Positions 52,847 through 62,541 are shown, counted from the stretch's first letter. The stretch: 64,000 nucleotides of DNA from VAXT01 sp963794605 (GCA_963794605.1 CAWCEN010000002.1:1054001-1118000); one strand, 5' to 3'. Translations and numbers: made by a program. Notes: generated by a model from the sequence alone, not told the origin.

Positions 52847-55469
52847 GCATCGGATGCTTCCACGTAGGCCGACTCGCGGACAGGGGGCGGGCCTGTGTTT
52901 TCGAGTGTGGCTAGCCCTACAGGTATCTCGGCGCGGATCGTCGTGCCTTCGTCGGGCTCGGACTCGATCTCGAGACGACCATCGAGCGCCTCGACCCGGT
53001 CCGCGAGGCCGCGCAGGCCCGACCCACGCTGGGGAGCGGCGCCGCCGACACCATCGTCGACCACCTCGACCACGGCCAGTCCGTTCTCCTGTTCGATCCG
53101 GACGCTGACAGCAGACGCGCGAGCGTACTTCGCGACGTTCGCCAGGGCCTCGGAGACGACGAAGTACACCGCCGCCTCGACCGGCCGAGGAAGCCTCGCC
53201 GTCGGCTGATGCTCGAGCTCCACGGGGATCGGCGCGCGCTCGGCCAGCGCTTCGAGTGCGGGGCCGAGACCGCGTTCCGTGAGAACAGCCGGATGGATGC
53301 CGCGTGCGAGCTCGCGAAGCTCCTCGAGCGCCACGGAGAGCTCATCGGTCGCCTGGTCCAAGAGCTCCTCGACCGAGCCCCTGTCGACGCCGAGCTTGGC
53401 CTGCGCCAGGCGGAGGGAGACAGAGACCGAGACCAGATGCTGCTGGGCGCCGTCGTGGAGGTTGCGCTCGATACGCCTCCGCTCTTCGTCGCCCGCAGAA
53501 ACGAGCCGAGCGCGGGAAGCCGCCAGTTGCCCCCGCGCCTCCTCGTTTGCCAGCGCAAGGGAGACGAGCTGCGTGAAGGCGCGGAGGCGCTCCTCGGCGC
53601 CGCGCGGGAACGTGCGCGGCGGCGCAAGCGATGCGCCGACCACACCCCAGAGTCGGCTCGAAACCTTGATCGGTGCCGCGATGAAGGAGTTGACGTTGTG
53701 CTCCACGAGACGCTCTCGAAACGAGAGCGGCGTCCCAGGCTCTCCGAGCTCGACTCGAATCGGCCGCCCTGTCTCGTACACCCGGTGCACCGCACCATCC
53801 GCGAGCGGGATCGGCTCGTCGAAGGGGACCCGGATCACGTCGGAGTTCTCCCGGCCCCAGAAGCCGAGGATGAAGGCTTCGTCGCCGCCCGGCTCGAAGC
53901 GGAGCAGGGTCACGGCATCCGCGCCGAGGACACCACCGATCTCCTCGGCGACGAGGTCGAAGATCTGCTCGGTGCTCGCCTCGCTGGCGACGGCGAGGGC
54001 GACTCGGTGCAGCGCGGCCCGCTCCACCTCCTGCCGCTTGCGCTCGGTGACGTCTCTGATGACGACGAAGAACTCGTCGTCCCACTCGGAATGAAACGCC
54101 CCTCGACATGGCGCCGGTCACCTCCGAAAACGGCTTCCCATTCCACCGTCTGCAGCTCGCCGGTCTGGAGAGCGCGCCTCCCTGCCGCCATCAGCCGATC
54201 CATGTACACCCTCGACACCGGCGCTTCGTACACGCTGGTGCCGACGCGCATCTTGGCCGGTTGGAACTCCCGGTTCTCCTGGAGATCCAGCAGGATCCCA
54301 CTCTCGCTGACCCGAAACATCTTGTCGGGTATCGCCTCTAGGATCGCCCGGCTCCGCCGCTCGCTGGCCTGCAGGGCCCAGAGGTTGTTGTCCCGCTCGA
54401 TCTCGAGAGCGACCGCGGCCGCCACCTGCTCGAGCAGCTCGGGCTCGTCGAGCAAGGCCTCGTCATGCACGATCGCGGCGAGCGGACGACCGTCGCGCTC
54501 GATCGGGGTCGTCGCCCGGCCGGGCTCGGCGAAGAACTTCCGGGGCCGGCCTTCGGCGTCGACGCAGTCGCCGTCCGGACCCGCGCACCGGTACAGCACC
54601 TCTGCGCTGGGATCGTGCAGCAGCTGCCTGATGCGCTCCTGAACTCCTCCGGCGGGCTCGTCGGCGAGCGCCCGGCTGATCTCGGCGCGAGCGAGCCGGC
54701 TCTGGAGGAGCCCCCAGAGGAAGATGAACGGCAGGACAGACGCGACCAGCCGCGCGCCCCATTCGGCTCCTTCGGACAAGGCGTGCCAGAGGGGGGTCGC
54801 GGCGACGCCGACCGCGAGCAGGGAGACGATCGCCACCCCGGTCACGAGGACCGGTGTTAGTGCACGGCGCGCGGCCTGGCTCGAGGACTTCCACCGTCTG
54901 ACGAGTGTCGCCGCAACGGCCACGAGGAACACCGCGCCGAGCACCTGGACAACACTGTTCGCGGCCGTCGTGGCAGAGTCGCTCGCACGAAGCAGAAAGG
55001 CGTTGTCCGGGCAGCCGCTGCACCCGCTGACCGGCCTCGGGTCGAAGAAGAGACTCGGAAGGTTCGCGAGGATGCAGAGCACGTAGCCCGTGACGACCAG
55101 GAACCGTTCCCAGCGGGATTGGAGGAAGCCGCTCGGATAGGCCAGCAGAAGGTGCACGAGAAACCCGGCCGGGACGGCGCCGAGGGCGACGCCGGCGGTC
55201 CAGGGGACGGAGTCGTTCGAGGCCATGAGCCCCCCGGCGAGGAACCACGAAAAACCGACGGCGATCAAGAGCAGGCCGGTTCGGTTCCGGGGCCGGCGAA
55301 GCCGCGCGATGAGTCCCGCCGCGATGAACGACCAGCCGGTGAGGCCGATCAGAAGCGCCCAGAGAACCGGCACGGAAGTGTTGTCTGTCATCGCCGTCGA
55401 GATCGCAGCCAGCGTCCCTGCGACGAGGGCCGCCGGCACGACGACGAGGAAGAGTCGGCCGCCGCTCAC
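52843..55469 (-). CDS. Large membrane/PAS/GAF sensor histidine kinase, one frameshift
   Basis: Start GTG 55469 overlaps the receiver stop (GTGA). About 875 residues. Six or more helices in residues 1-290 (VVVPAALVAGTLAAIS, LLLIAVGFSWFLAGGLMAS, FLVVTGYVLCILANLPSLFF), then a PAS-like region (LEAIPDKMFRVSESGILLDL). The frame breaks near 54090 and resumes DDEFFVVIRDVTERKRQEVE. A GAF domain (VTLLRFEPGGDEAFILGF, FIAAPIKVSSRLWGVVG), His box RRRIERNLHDGAQQHLVSVS and HATPase (SEALANVAKYARAS, DDGVGGAAP) follow. One lost base restores it. Cognate receiver is encoded just upstream. Confidence 0.88.
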
Positions 55470-55816
55470 TCGAGCAACCGGCACAGGGTCGCTCCCGACA
55501 GCTCAGCCTTCGGGATGAACCCACGCGCGCCGCTTCCCTCCACGAGTTGGCCGAAATCGCGCACGTCGTGGCTCGAGGTCAGGACGATCTTCGGCTGGTG
55601 GCCGTTCCGGCTCAATGCAGCGACGACCTCGAATCCGTCGATGTCCGGGAGATAGACGTCCAGGAGCACCAAGTCGGGTCGCAACGACCTCGCAGACTCG
55701 ATCGCCGAAGCGCCGTCGGCTGCCTCGCCGACGACCTCGAAGCCCTCGCTCTCGAGCAACGCCCGCGCGGTCCTGCGAAAGCTCGGGTGATCGTCGACCA
55801 CGAGGACCGTCGGCAT
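55466..55816 (-). CDS. Single-domain response regulator (receiver only)
   Basis: 116 residues from ATG 55816. MPTVLVVDDHPSFRRTARAL carries the acidic pair, LVLLDVYLPDIDGFEVV the phospho-Asp, IVLTSSHDV the Thr/Ser and GFIPKAEL the Lys. No DNA-binding domain follows, so it may relay phosphate or inhibit the kinase. The stop overlaps the kinase start. First gene of the operon receiver, kinase, small protein, cyclase-like/LuxR. A receiver-only protein placed before its kinase is less usual than the reverse order. Confidence 0.9.
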   Translation of the reverse strand: MPTVLVVDDHPSFRRTARALLESEGFEVVGEAADGASAIESARSLRPDLVLLDVYLPDIDGFEVVAALSRNGHQPKIVLTSSHDVRDFGQLVEGSGARGFIPKAELSGATLCRLLE

Positions 55817-55882
55817 CGATGGAATGGTGGCACGCACCGGCGGTCATGGTGGTACGGCTGACACCACTCTTTTCGAAAAAAC

Positions 55883-55912
55883 TTGCGCGCAGAGGAGTAT
55901 ACTCGGTATAGT
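55883..55912 (+). promoter_or_regulatory. Promoter for PadR-ABC operon
   Basis: TTGCGC (55883-55888) and TATAGT (55907-55912) are spaced by 18 bases, with the first start codon 30 bases after the -10. The -10 is covered by the palindrome described next. Confidence 0.6.
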
Positions 55913-55921
55913 ACCCAGTAT
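55899..55921. promoter_or_regulatory. PadR-type operator, long near-palindrome
   Basis: Arms ATACTCGGTA (55899-55908) and TACCCAGTAT (55912-55921) around three bases match in nine of ten positions. A perfect ten-base palindrome GAGTATACTC (55895-55904) overlaps it. The site sits on the -10 of the PadR promoter, as in autoregulated PadR systems. Confidence 0.75.
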
Positions 55922-55942
55922 GCTTCCTTCGATGAGCCGACC

Positions 55943-56521
55943 ATGAGCGTCCCGTACGCCCTTCTCGCCCTCCTCAGTGACGGCCCGAAGTACGGCCTGC
56001 GTTTGCAGTCCGAGTTCGAGTCACGGACGGGCGAGGTGTGGCCGCTGAACGTCGGGCAGGTCTACACGACGCTGCAGCGTCTGGAACGGGACGGGCTCGT
56101 CGAGAGCGACGACGAGGGCGAGCGATCGCAGAAGCGGTACCGGATCACGTCGGCAGGCCAGCGCGACCTCGCCGACTGGCTTCGCACCCCGCCCGACCTG
56201 GTGCCGCCCCCGCGCGACGAGCTCGTGATCAAGGTGCTCGTCGCCCTGCAGATCCCCGGGATCGACGTCCACGAGATCCTGCAGGCGCACCGCCGGTACG
56301 TGATCGAGATCATGCAGCGCTATACGCGGATCAAGGCGGCGGCGGGAGCGGACGACGTGGCGCTGGCGCTCGTCGCCGACGCCGAGCTCTTCCGGCTCGA
56401 AGGAATCGTCCGCTGGCTCGATGCCGCCGAAGCCCGCCTGAAGCAGCACCAGCCCCCGACACCGGCCGAAGTGGCCGAACTGACCCCTGAACCAAGTGCA
56501 GAGATGGAGGTTTCACCATGA
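55943..56521 (+). CDS. PadR-family transcriptional regulator
   Basis: 192 residues from ATG 55943. MSVPYALLALLSDGPKYGLR opens the PadR domain, followed by NVGQVYTTLQRLERDGLVES and the wing SQKRYRITSAGQRDLADWL. C-terminal helical domain (residues 100-180) is of the long PadR-s1 type, which binds effectors and dimerises. A TTG-started extension over the promoter is rejected. It controls its own ABC operon via the palindrome at 55899-55921. The stop overlaps the ATPase start (ATGA). Confidence 0.93.
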   Translation: MSVPYALLALLSDGPKYGLRLQSEFESRTGEVWPLNVGQVYTTLQRLERDGLVESDDEGERSQKRYRITSAGQRDLADWLRTPPDLVPPPRDELVIKVLVALQIPGIDVHEILQAHRRYVIEIMQRYTRIKAAAGADDVALALVADAELFRLEGIVRWLDAAEARLKQHQPPTPAEVAELTPEPSAEMEVSP

Positions 56522-57243
56522 CCAGCCCACTCGAACTGCGGCACGTATCGAAGACGTACGGCTCCGGCCCGACCGAGGTGCACGCCCTCCGCGAGGTCGA
56601 CCTGACGGTCGAGCGGGGCGAGCTCGTCGCCGTGATGGGGCCGAGCGGCTCCGGCAAGAGCACGCTCTTGACGATCGCCGGCAGCCTCGAGGCTCCGACC
56701 AGTGGCCAGGCGATCGTCGACGGGATCGACCTCGAGACCGTCTCGGCCTCGGACAAGGCGAAGCTGCGACGCCGGTCGATCGGCTACGTCTTCCAGGACT
56801 TCAATCTGCTCCCCGGGCTGACGGCGATCGAGAACGTCACGTTGCCCCTCGAGCTCGACGGAACTCGGGCGAAGGTCGCCCAGAAGAGCGGCCTCAAGGC
56901 GCTCGACGAGCTCGATGTCGTCGCGCGCGCCGAGCGCTACCCGGACGAGCTCTCGGGCGGCGAGCGACAGCGGGTCGCGATCGCCCGGGCGATCGTCGGC
57001 GAGCGCGGGTTGCTGCTCGCGGACGAGCCGACCGGCGCGCTCGACTCGCTCAACGGCGAGGCGGTCATGCGCCTGCTGCGGGCCGCTACGCACCGCGGCG
57101 TCGCCGGCGTCGTCGTCACGCACGAGGCGCAGCTGGCCTCCTGGGCCGACCGCGTCGTGTTCCTGCGCGACGGCCGAGTGGTCGACCAGACGGTCGCGCC
57201 GCCCGGCCCCGAGTCGCTGCTTGCGGCAGGTGATCCGCGATGA
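56518..57243 (+). CDS. ABC transporter ATP-binding protein (MacB/LolD type)
   Basis: 241 residues. Walker A GPSGSGKSTLL, Q-loop in YVFQDFNLLPGLTA, signature LSGGERQRVAIARAI, Walker B LLLADEPTGAL and the switch His in VVVTHEAQLASWA are all present. Family includes exporters and mechanotransmission systems for peptides, lipoproteins or antibiotics. It is coupled by ATGA overlaps to PadR upstream and to the permease downstream. Its last 30 residues (RVVFLRDGRVVDQTV, PGPESLLAAGDPR) are mirrored by the remnant at 59911-60009. Confidence 0.95.
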   Translation: MTSPLELRHVSKTYGSGPTEVHALREVDLTVERGELVAVMGPSGSGKSTLLTIAGSLEAPTSGQAIVDGIDLETVSASDKAKLRRRSIGYVFQDFNLLPGLTAIENVTLPLELDGTRAKVAQKSGLKALDELDVVARAERYPDELSGGERQRVAIARAIVGERGLLLADEPTGALDSLNGEAVMRLLRAATHRGVAGVVVTHEAQLASWADRVVFLRDGRVVDQTVAPPGPESLLAAGDPR

Positions 57244-59756
57244 GTGCCGTCACACATCCATCAGCTCTGGCAGGACCGAGGAGCGGCGGCATCGCCGCGC
57301 GGCGGGCCGTGATCCGGTGGGCCTCGCGCATGTTCAGGCGCGAGTGGCGGCAGCAGCTCCTGGTCGTGACGCTGCTGACTGTCGCGGTCGCCGCGGCGAT
57401 CGCCAGCATCACCCTCGTCTACAACACGGCTCCCGCGGACAACGCCCGGCATGGCTCGGCCAGCTACATCCTCTGGTACGACGGCACGAATCCCAACTTC
57501 GAGGCCGAGCTCGCCTCCGCGAGGAAATACTTCGGGACGATCGAGGTCATCGGCCACCGCTCGGTGCCCGTCCCGGGCAGCGTGGAGAGCCTCGACTACC
57601 GCGCACAGGACCGGAACGGTGTCTTCGGGAGCGAGCTCCTTGCAACCCGTCAGGGTCGCTATCCGAACGGGCCGCGCGAAGTGGCCGTCACCGACGGCGT
57701 CGCGAAGCTCCTAGGGCTCCAGCTCGGGTCGACACTCGCGCTGGACGGCCATCGCCGGACCGTGGTCGGGATCGTCGAGAACCCGCGCAAGCTGAACGAC
57801 GAGTTCGCTCTCGTCTCCCCCTCGTCGGCGGGGACGTACGGCTCCGTCACGGTTCTGGTCGACGCGAGCCGCGCCTCGATCGACTCATTCCTGAACAGCG
57901 GGACGGCCGACACCGGCGACAGGAGACCGTCTGCGCTCATGGGGACCGAGAGTCAGCCGAACGAGCAGCAGGCAGAGACCCTGGCGATGTTCTCGGTCGC
58001 CACCGTCTTCCTGCTCCTGGCCTCGCTGATCGCCGCGGCGGGTTTCGCCGTCGTCGCGCAGCGCCGGCTCCGCCAGCTCGGCATGCTCTCGGCCGTCGGA
58101 GCCACGCAGAAGCACCTGCGTCTCGTCCTGCTCACCAACGGCGCCGTCGTCGGAACGATCGCCGCGGTCGTCGGGACGGTCATCGGCCTCACGCTCTGGC
58201 TCGTGTTCGCCCCGATCCTGGAGTCCGCGGTCGATCATCGCGTCGACCGGCTCAGCCTGCCCTGGCCGTTTCTCGTAGTGGCATTCATCCTTGCGATTCT
58301 CGGGGCGACGGCTGCCGCCTGGTGGCCGGCCCGCGCGGTCGCCCGGCTCCCGGTCATGCTCGCGCTCTCCGGGCGTCCACCCAAGCCGCGGCCGGCTCGC
58401 CACGCGGCGATCGCCGCCGCGGTCCTGATTGCGGTCGGCATCGCCTCGCTCACGCTGTCCGGCCGGGACAAGCCGGTGTTCATCATCGTCGGGATCGTGG
58501 CCACGATCCTCGGCTGCCTCCTGCTGGGTCCGCCGACGATCCGCATCTTCTCCAAAGTTGCCGGACGACTCTCCATCGCGCCGCGACTCGCGCTAAGGGA
58601 CCTCGTTCGTTACCAGGCCCGCTCCGGGGCCGCGCTCGCGGCAGTCAGCCTCGCGCTCGGCATCGCGGCAACGGTCGTCGTCGTCGCCTCGGCGGAGGCG
58701 GCCCAGAGGAACGCGGAGCCGGTCAACCTCTCGGACAGGCAAGTCCGGGTCTACCTCGGCCGACCGAGCACGCGGGAGGTCATCCCGGCGCAGGCGGTGA
58801 AGGAGATCGACCGCTTGTCCGCCGGCGTCCAACAGATTGCCGACCCACTCGGGGATGCGAACGTGGTTCCGCTCCTCAAGGTCTTTCGACCGGGCGAGCC
58901 CGCCTTCTTCGACCCGGTGGCCGGCTACAAAGTGGTGCCGACGGTCGAGCTCGCGAAGAAATCCGGACGGAATTACCGCCCAGCCGTGGAGCTCTTCGTC
59001 GCCACGCCGGCGATGCTTCGCTATCTCGGCATCGATCCCGCGACGATCAAGCTAGGGACGGACTTCCTCGCCGCTCCGGGGGTTTCGACGAACGAGCTCG
59101 TCATCCCGAACTTCGAGACTCGAAGGGACGTCCGGATCACCAACGTGCAGAGGATCGACCTCGGCGGGCGCCTCTTCGGCTCCGCGATGGGGATGAACGC
59201 GGGGAACGTCGCCTTCATCACTCCCAACGGACTTCGTCGCCAGGGCTGGAAGGAGATCCCGGGCGGCTGGCTGGTGGAGTCGAGCCGGCCCTTGACGAGC
59301 GACCAGATCGCGAGCGCACGCGAGCTCGCCGCTGACGCCGGCCTCACGGTCGAAACGCGGCGAGGCAGCACCTCCTTCGCGAAGACAATAGGAATCGCGA
59401 CCGGTGCAGGCGCCCTCCTGGCGCTCGGCATCCTCGCGATGACGGTCGGCCTGATCCGCAGCGAGAGCGCCGGTGACCTCCGCACGCTGACCGCCACGGG
59501 AGCCAGCTCGCGCATCCGCCGCACGCTGACGGCCACGACCGCCGGCGCGCTGGCCCTGCTCGGGGCGCTCCTCGGTGTCGCAGGGGCGTATGTCGTGCTC
59601 GTGGCGACGTATTACGACGACCTCGGCTACCTGAGCTCCGTGCCGGTCCTGTACCTCGCTCTTGCGATCGTCGGCGTGCCGCTCGCCGCCGCCGCGGCCG
59701 GCTGGCTCATCGCAGGACGCGAGCCGGCCACAATCGCGAGGCCGGTCATCAATTGA
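57240..59756 (+). CDS. FtsX-family ABC permease, first of a tandem pair
   Basis: 838 residues. N-terminal MFRREWRQQLLVVTLLTVAV is an inner-membrane anchor, then a large periplasmic-facing domain (residues 50-250), a three-helix FtsX core (LLLASLIAAAGFAVVAQRRL, RQLGMLSAVGATQKHLRLVL, AVVGTIAAVVGTVIGLTLW), and a second half with RSGAALAAVSLALGIAATVV and ILAMTVGLIRSESAGDLRTL. Two FtsX-like halves make it a MacB/ADOP-type permease. It ends ATIARPVIN. The second permease (60006-62525) has the same layout and nearly identical ends. Confidence 0.93.
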   Translation: MSAVTHPSALAGPRSGGIAARRAVIRWASRMFRREWRQQLLVVTLLTVAVAAAIASITLVYNTAPADNARHGSASYILWYDGTNPNFEAELASARKYFGTIEVIGHRSVPVPGSVESLDYRAQDRNGVFGSELLATRQGRYPNGPREVAVTDGVAKLLGLQLGSTLALDGHRRTVVGIVENPRKLNDEFALVSPSSAGTYGSVTVLVDASRASIDSFLNSGTADTGDRRPSALMGTESQPNEQQAETLAMFSVATVFLLLASLIAAAGFAVVAQRRLRQLGMLSAVGATQKHLRLVLLTNGAVVGTIAAVVGTVIGLTLWLVFAPILESAVDHRVDRLSLPWPFLVVAFILAILGATAAAWWPARAVARLPVMLALSGRPPKPRPARHAAIAAAVLIAVGIASLTLSGRDKPVFIIVGIVATILGCLLLGPPTIRIFSKVAGRLSIAPRLALRDLVRYQARSGAALAAVSLALGIAATVVVVASAEAAQRNAEPVNLSDRQVRVYLGRPSTREVIPAQAVKEIDRLSAGVQQIADPLGDANVVPLLKVFRPGEPAFFDPVAGYKVVPTVELAKKSGRNYRPAVELFVATPAMLRYLGIDPATIKLGTDFLAAPGVSTNELVIPNFETRRDVRITNVQRIDLGGRLFGSAMGMNAGNVAFITPNGLRRQGWKEIPGGWLVESSRPLTSDQIASARELAADAGLTVETRRGSTSFAKTIGIATGAGALLALGILAMTVGLIRSESAGDLRTLTATGASSRIRRTLTATTAGALALLGALLGVAGAYVVLVATYYDDLGYLSSVPVLYLALAIVGVPLAAAAAGWLIAGREPATIARPVIN

Positions 59757-59784
59757 TCCGTGACCTTAAGGAGAGAGATCGACG

Positions 59785-60009
59785 ATGACGATTGCCGCCC
59801 TTACCTGGCCCGAAGCCTTCGTCTACGTGGCGCTCATCGCGTCAGTCGCGCTCGTGCTCGCGGTCGTCATCTGGTCGATGCTCAGCACGGGGCAGACCGA
59901 GGTAGGAGCCACTAGCCGCGTTGTCTTCCTGCGCGACGGGCACGTCGTCGACCAGACATCGACTACTCCGGGCCCCGAGTCGCTCCTCGCGGCTGGTGAT
60001 CGGTCATGA
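59785..60009 (+). CDS. Membrane microprotein fused to ABC-ATPase C-terminal remnant
   Basis: 74 residues from ATG 59785 (AAGGAGAGAG upstream). Residues 1-40 are one helix, LTWPEAFVYVALIASVALVL AVV followed by IWSMLSTGQTEV. Residues 42-74 (from about base 59911) are SRVVFLRDGHVVDQTS and PGPESLLAAGDRS, the same tail as the ATPase at 56518-57243. The remainder of a second ATPase is missing. The stop overlaps the second permease ATG (ATGA), as the true ATPase does with the first permease. Interpreted as the product of a unit duplication followed by deletion. Whether the chimera is functional is unknown. Confidence 0.75.
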   Translation: MTIAALTWPEAFVYVALIASVALVLAVVIWSMLSTGQTEVGATSRVVFLRDGHVVDQTSTTPGPESLLAAGDRS

Positions 60010-62525
60010 CGACCCTTGCTCACCGGTCGGTTTTGCGGGGGCCGAGGAACGGCGGAGTGGCCGCCAGGCGGGCAGTCGTCCGCTGGGCGAGCCGCATGTT
60101 CCGCCGAGAGTGGCGGCAGCAGATCCTGGTCCTGACGCTACTCACGGTCGCCGTCACCGCCGCCATCGGCAGTATCACCATCGCCTACAACTCGGTTCCC
60201 GCCGACAATAGCGACGTCGGCTCCGCCAACACAGTGCTCTCGCTCGACGCGTCCGATCCGCAAGAGCTCCAGGCGGCGCTCGACTCCGCCAAAAAATCGT
60301 TCGGAACCTTTGACGCCATCGGACACCGATCCGTGGCGGTCCCGGGCAGCGTCGAGACGGTGGATTACCGGTCGCAGACCCCCGGTGGCGCCTACACCGG
60401 TGAGCTGCTCGCGCTCCGAAGCGGCAGCTACCCAGTGGGGCCACGCGAGGTCGCCGTCACCGACGGGGTGGCGGAGTCTCTGCGGCTCGAAATCGGTTCG
60501 ACCCTGGCCATCGACGGCCGGCGACGGACCGTCGTTGGCATCGTCGAGAATCCGAGCAAGTTGAGCGACGAGTTCGCTCTCGTCGCGCCCTCTTCGGCGA
60601 GCCCTGAGGCGGTCGACCTGTTCGTCGTTGCGAACGAGGCAGAGCATGACTCCTTCGTTCGGTCCCTGGAGGACCGCTCCAGCTCTCCCTATTCGGGCTC
60701 CATGATCAGGGGGAACGACGTCAGTGGTACCGCAGAGAAGTTGGCGATGTTCTCCGTGGCCACCGTCTTCCTCCTCCTTGCGTCGCTGGTCGCCGCCGCA
60801 GGTTTCGCAGTCGTCGCGCAGCGACGGCTCCGCCAGCTCGGCATGCTCGCCGCCGTCGGCGCCACGGGGAAGCACCTTCGTCTCGTGCTCTTGACCAACG
60901 GCGCCGTCGTCGGGACGATAGCCGCGGTCATGGGGACGATTGCGGGCCTCGGGCTCTGGCTCATCTTCGCCCCGACGCTCGAGTCCGCGGTCGACCATCG
61001 CATCGACCGGCTCAGCCTGCCGTGGATCCTGATCGCGATGGCGGGTCTCCTCGCAATCGCGGGAGCAATCGCCGCCGCCTGGTGGCCTGGGCGAATGGTC
61101 GCCCGCCTCCCCGTCCTGCTCGCGCTCTCGGGACGACCGCCCAAGCCGCGGCCGGCACGGCACTCGGCGATCGCGGCCACAGCACTGATCGTGGTCGGCA
61201 TCGGCTGTCTCGTACTGTCAGACCGGGAAACCGAGCTACTGATCGTCGCCGGGCTCCTGGCGACGATTCTCGGCAGCCTCCTCCTCGGCCCGCTGGCGAT
61301 CCGGACGTTCTCAGCGGTGGCCGGGCGTGTCTCGATCGCGCCGCGCCTGGCGCTGAGGGACCTGGCGCGCTACCAGGCTCGGTCCGGAGCCGCGCTCGCC
61401 GCAGTCACACTCTCGCTCGGCATCGCAGCGACCGTCGTCGTCATCGCCTCGGCCGAGGAGGCGAAAAAGGCGAGTGAGCCGGCAAGCGTCTCCGACAGGC
61501 AGATCCGTGTCTATCTCGGGCCGTCGGAGGACCGGACGCTCACCCCGGTCCATGCAACCGCTCAGGTCGGCCGCCTGGCTGCAGGCGCCCGGGGGATCTC
61601 CGCCCAACTCGACGGAGGCACGGTGATCCCGCTCCGCAAGGCGGCTGTGCCCGGCACGGTTCCCCGCCGGTTTCCCCGCGGCGATACCCAATTCATTCCC
61701 GCCGTCGAGCTGATGAGGTCATTCAGGAGCCCGGAGGGCGGTAAGAACTACCGCACCCAATCCCAGACCTATGTCGCCACGCCTGCGGTGCTCGAGTACC
61801 TCGGAATCGACCCCGCCACGATCGATCCCGGCACCGACTTCCTGGTCGACCGCAGCGCCACGGCCAAGGAACTGGTCATCCCGAACTTCGCAAGCCGCAC
61901 GGAGATCCCCGTCACGAACGTCCAGAAGATCGACACGGGCGGGCATCTGTTCGGCGCCGGCAGTGGCCGGAACGCGCCGTACTTCATCACCCCCAACGGT
62001 CTCCGCCGCCACGGCTGGACGCAGATTCCCGCCGGCTGGCTCGTCCAGTCGAGCCGGCCCCTGACGAGCGACCAGATCGCGGACGCCCGCAACGCCGCGG
62101 CGGAAGCAGGACTCTCGATCGAGACTCAGCGTAAGAGCAACCCGCCGACGGAGGTGATGTCGATCGCGACTGCCGCAGGCGCCGTTCTTGCGCTCGCCAT
62201 CCTCGCGATGACCGTCGGCCTGATCCGCGGCGAGAGCGCCGGTGACCTGCGCACCCTGACCGCGGCCGGAGCGACTGCCAGCATCCGCCGCACGCTGACG
62301 GCCACCACCGCCGGTGCGCTCGCCCTTCTCGGTGCGGTCCTGGCCGTCGCGGGCGCGTATGTGGTCCTGCTTGCCCTGTACCACGACGACGTCGGGTATC
62401 TGAGTGACGTGCCGGTCCTGTACCTCGCGCTTGCGGTCGTCGGCGTGCCGCTGGCCGCCGCTGGGGCCGGCTGGCTCGTCGCGGGACGCGAGCCGCCCAC
62501 AATCGCCAGGCCGGTCATCAATTGA
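60006..62525 (+). CDS. FtsX-family ABC permease, second of a tandem pair
   Basis: 839 residues, collinear with the first permease throughout. Matching blocks include MFRREWRQQILVLTLLTVAV, LLLASLVAAAGFAVVAQRRL, QLGMLAAVGATGKHLRLVLL, RSGAALAAVTLSLGIAATVV and a shared end ARPVIN. Divergence is concentrated in the extracytoplasmic domains, for example GGNVIPLRKA-type loops near residues 530-610. Without its own complete ATPase it probably uses the one at 56518-57243, perhaps as a heterodimer with the first permease. A hairpin terminator follows. Confidence 0.93.
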   Translation: MTTLAHRSVLRGPRNGGVAARRAVVRWASRMFRREWRQQILVLTLLTVAVTAAIGSITIAYNSVPADNSDVGSANTVLSLDASDPQELQAALDSAKKSFGTFDAIGHRSVAVPGSVETVDYRSQTPGGAYTGELLALRSGSYPVGPREVAVTDGVAESLRLEIGSTLAIDGRRRTVVGIVENPSKLSDEFALVAPSSASPEAVDLFVVANEAEHDSFVRSLEDRSSSPYSGSMIRGNDVSGTAEKLAMFSVATVFLLLASLVAAAGFAVVAQRRLRQLGMLAAVGATGKHLRLVLLTNGAVVGTIAAVMGTIAGLGLWLIFAPTLESAVDHRIDRLSLPWILIAMAGLLAIAGAIAAAWWPGRMVARLPVLLALSGRPPKPRPARHSAIAATALIVVGIGCLVLSDRETELLIVAGLLATILGSLLLGPLAIRTFSAVAGRVSIAPRLALRDLARYQARSGAALAAVTLSLGIAATVVVIASAEEAKKASEPASVSDRQIRVYLGPSEDRTLTPVHATAQVGRLAAGARGISAQLDGGTVIPLRKAAVPGTVPRRFPRGDTQFIPAVELMRSFRSPEGGKNYRTQSQTYVATPAVLEYLGIDPATIDPGTDFLVDRSATAKELVIPNFASRTEIPVTNVQKIDTGGHLFGAGSGRNAPYFITPNGLRRHGWTQIPAGWLVQSSRPLTSDQIADARNAAAEAGLSIETQRKSNPPTEVMSIATAAGAVLALAILAMTVGLIRGESAGDLRTLTAAGATASIRRTLTATTAGALALLGAVLAVAGAYVVLLALYHDDVGYLSDVPVLYLALAVVGVPLAAAGAGWLVAGREPPTIARPVIN

Positions 62526-62541
62526 TCCGGCCGGGCTCCCA

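Noticed and set aside
55883..55942. A TTG start for PadR 60 bases upstream
   Set aside because: That segment is the promoter and palindromic operator; ATG 55943 begins the conserved PadR domain.
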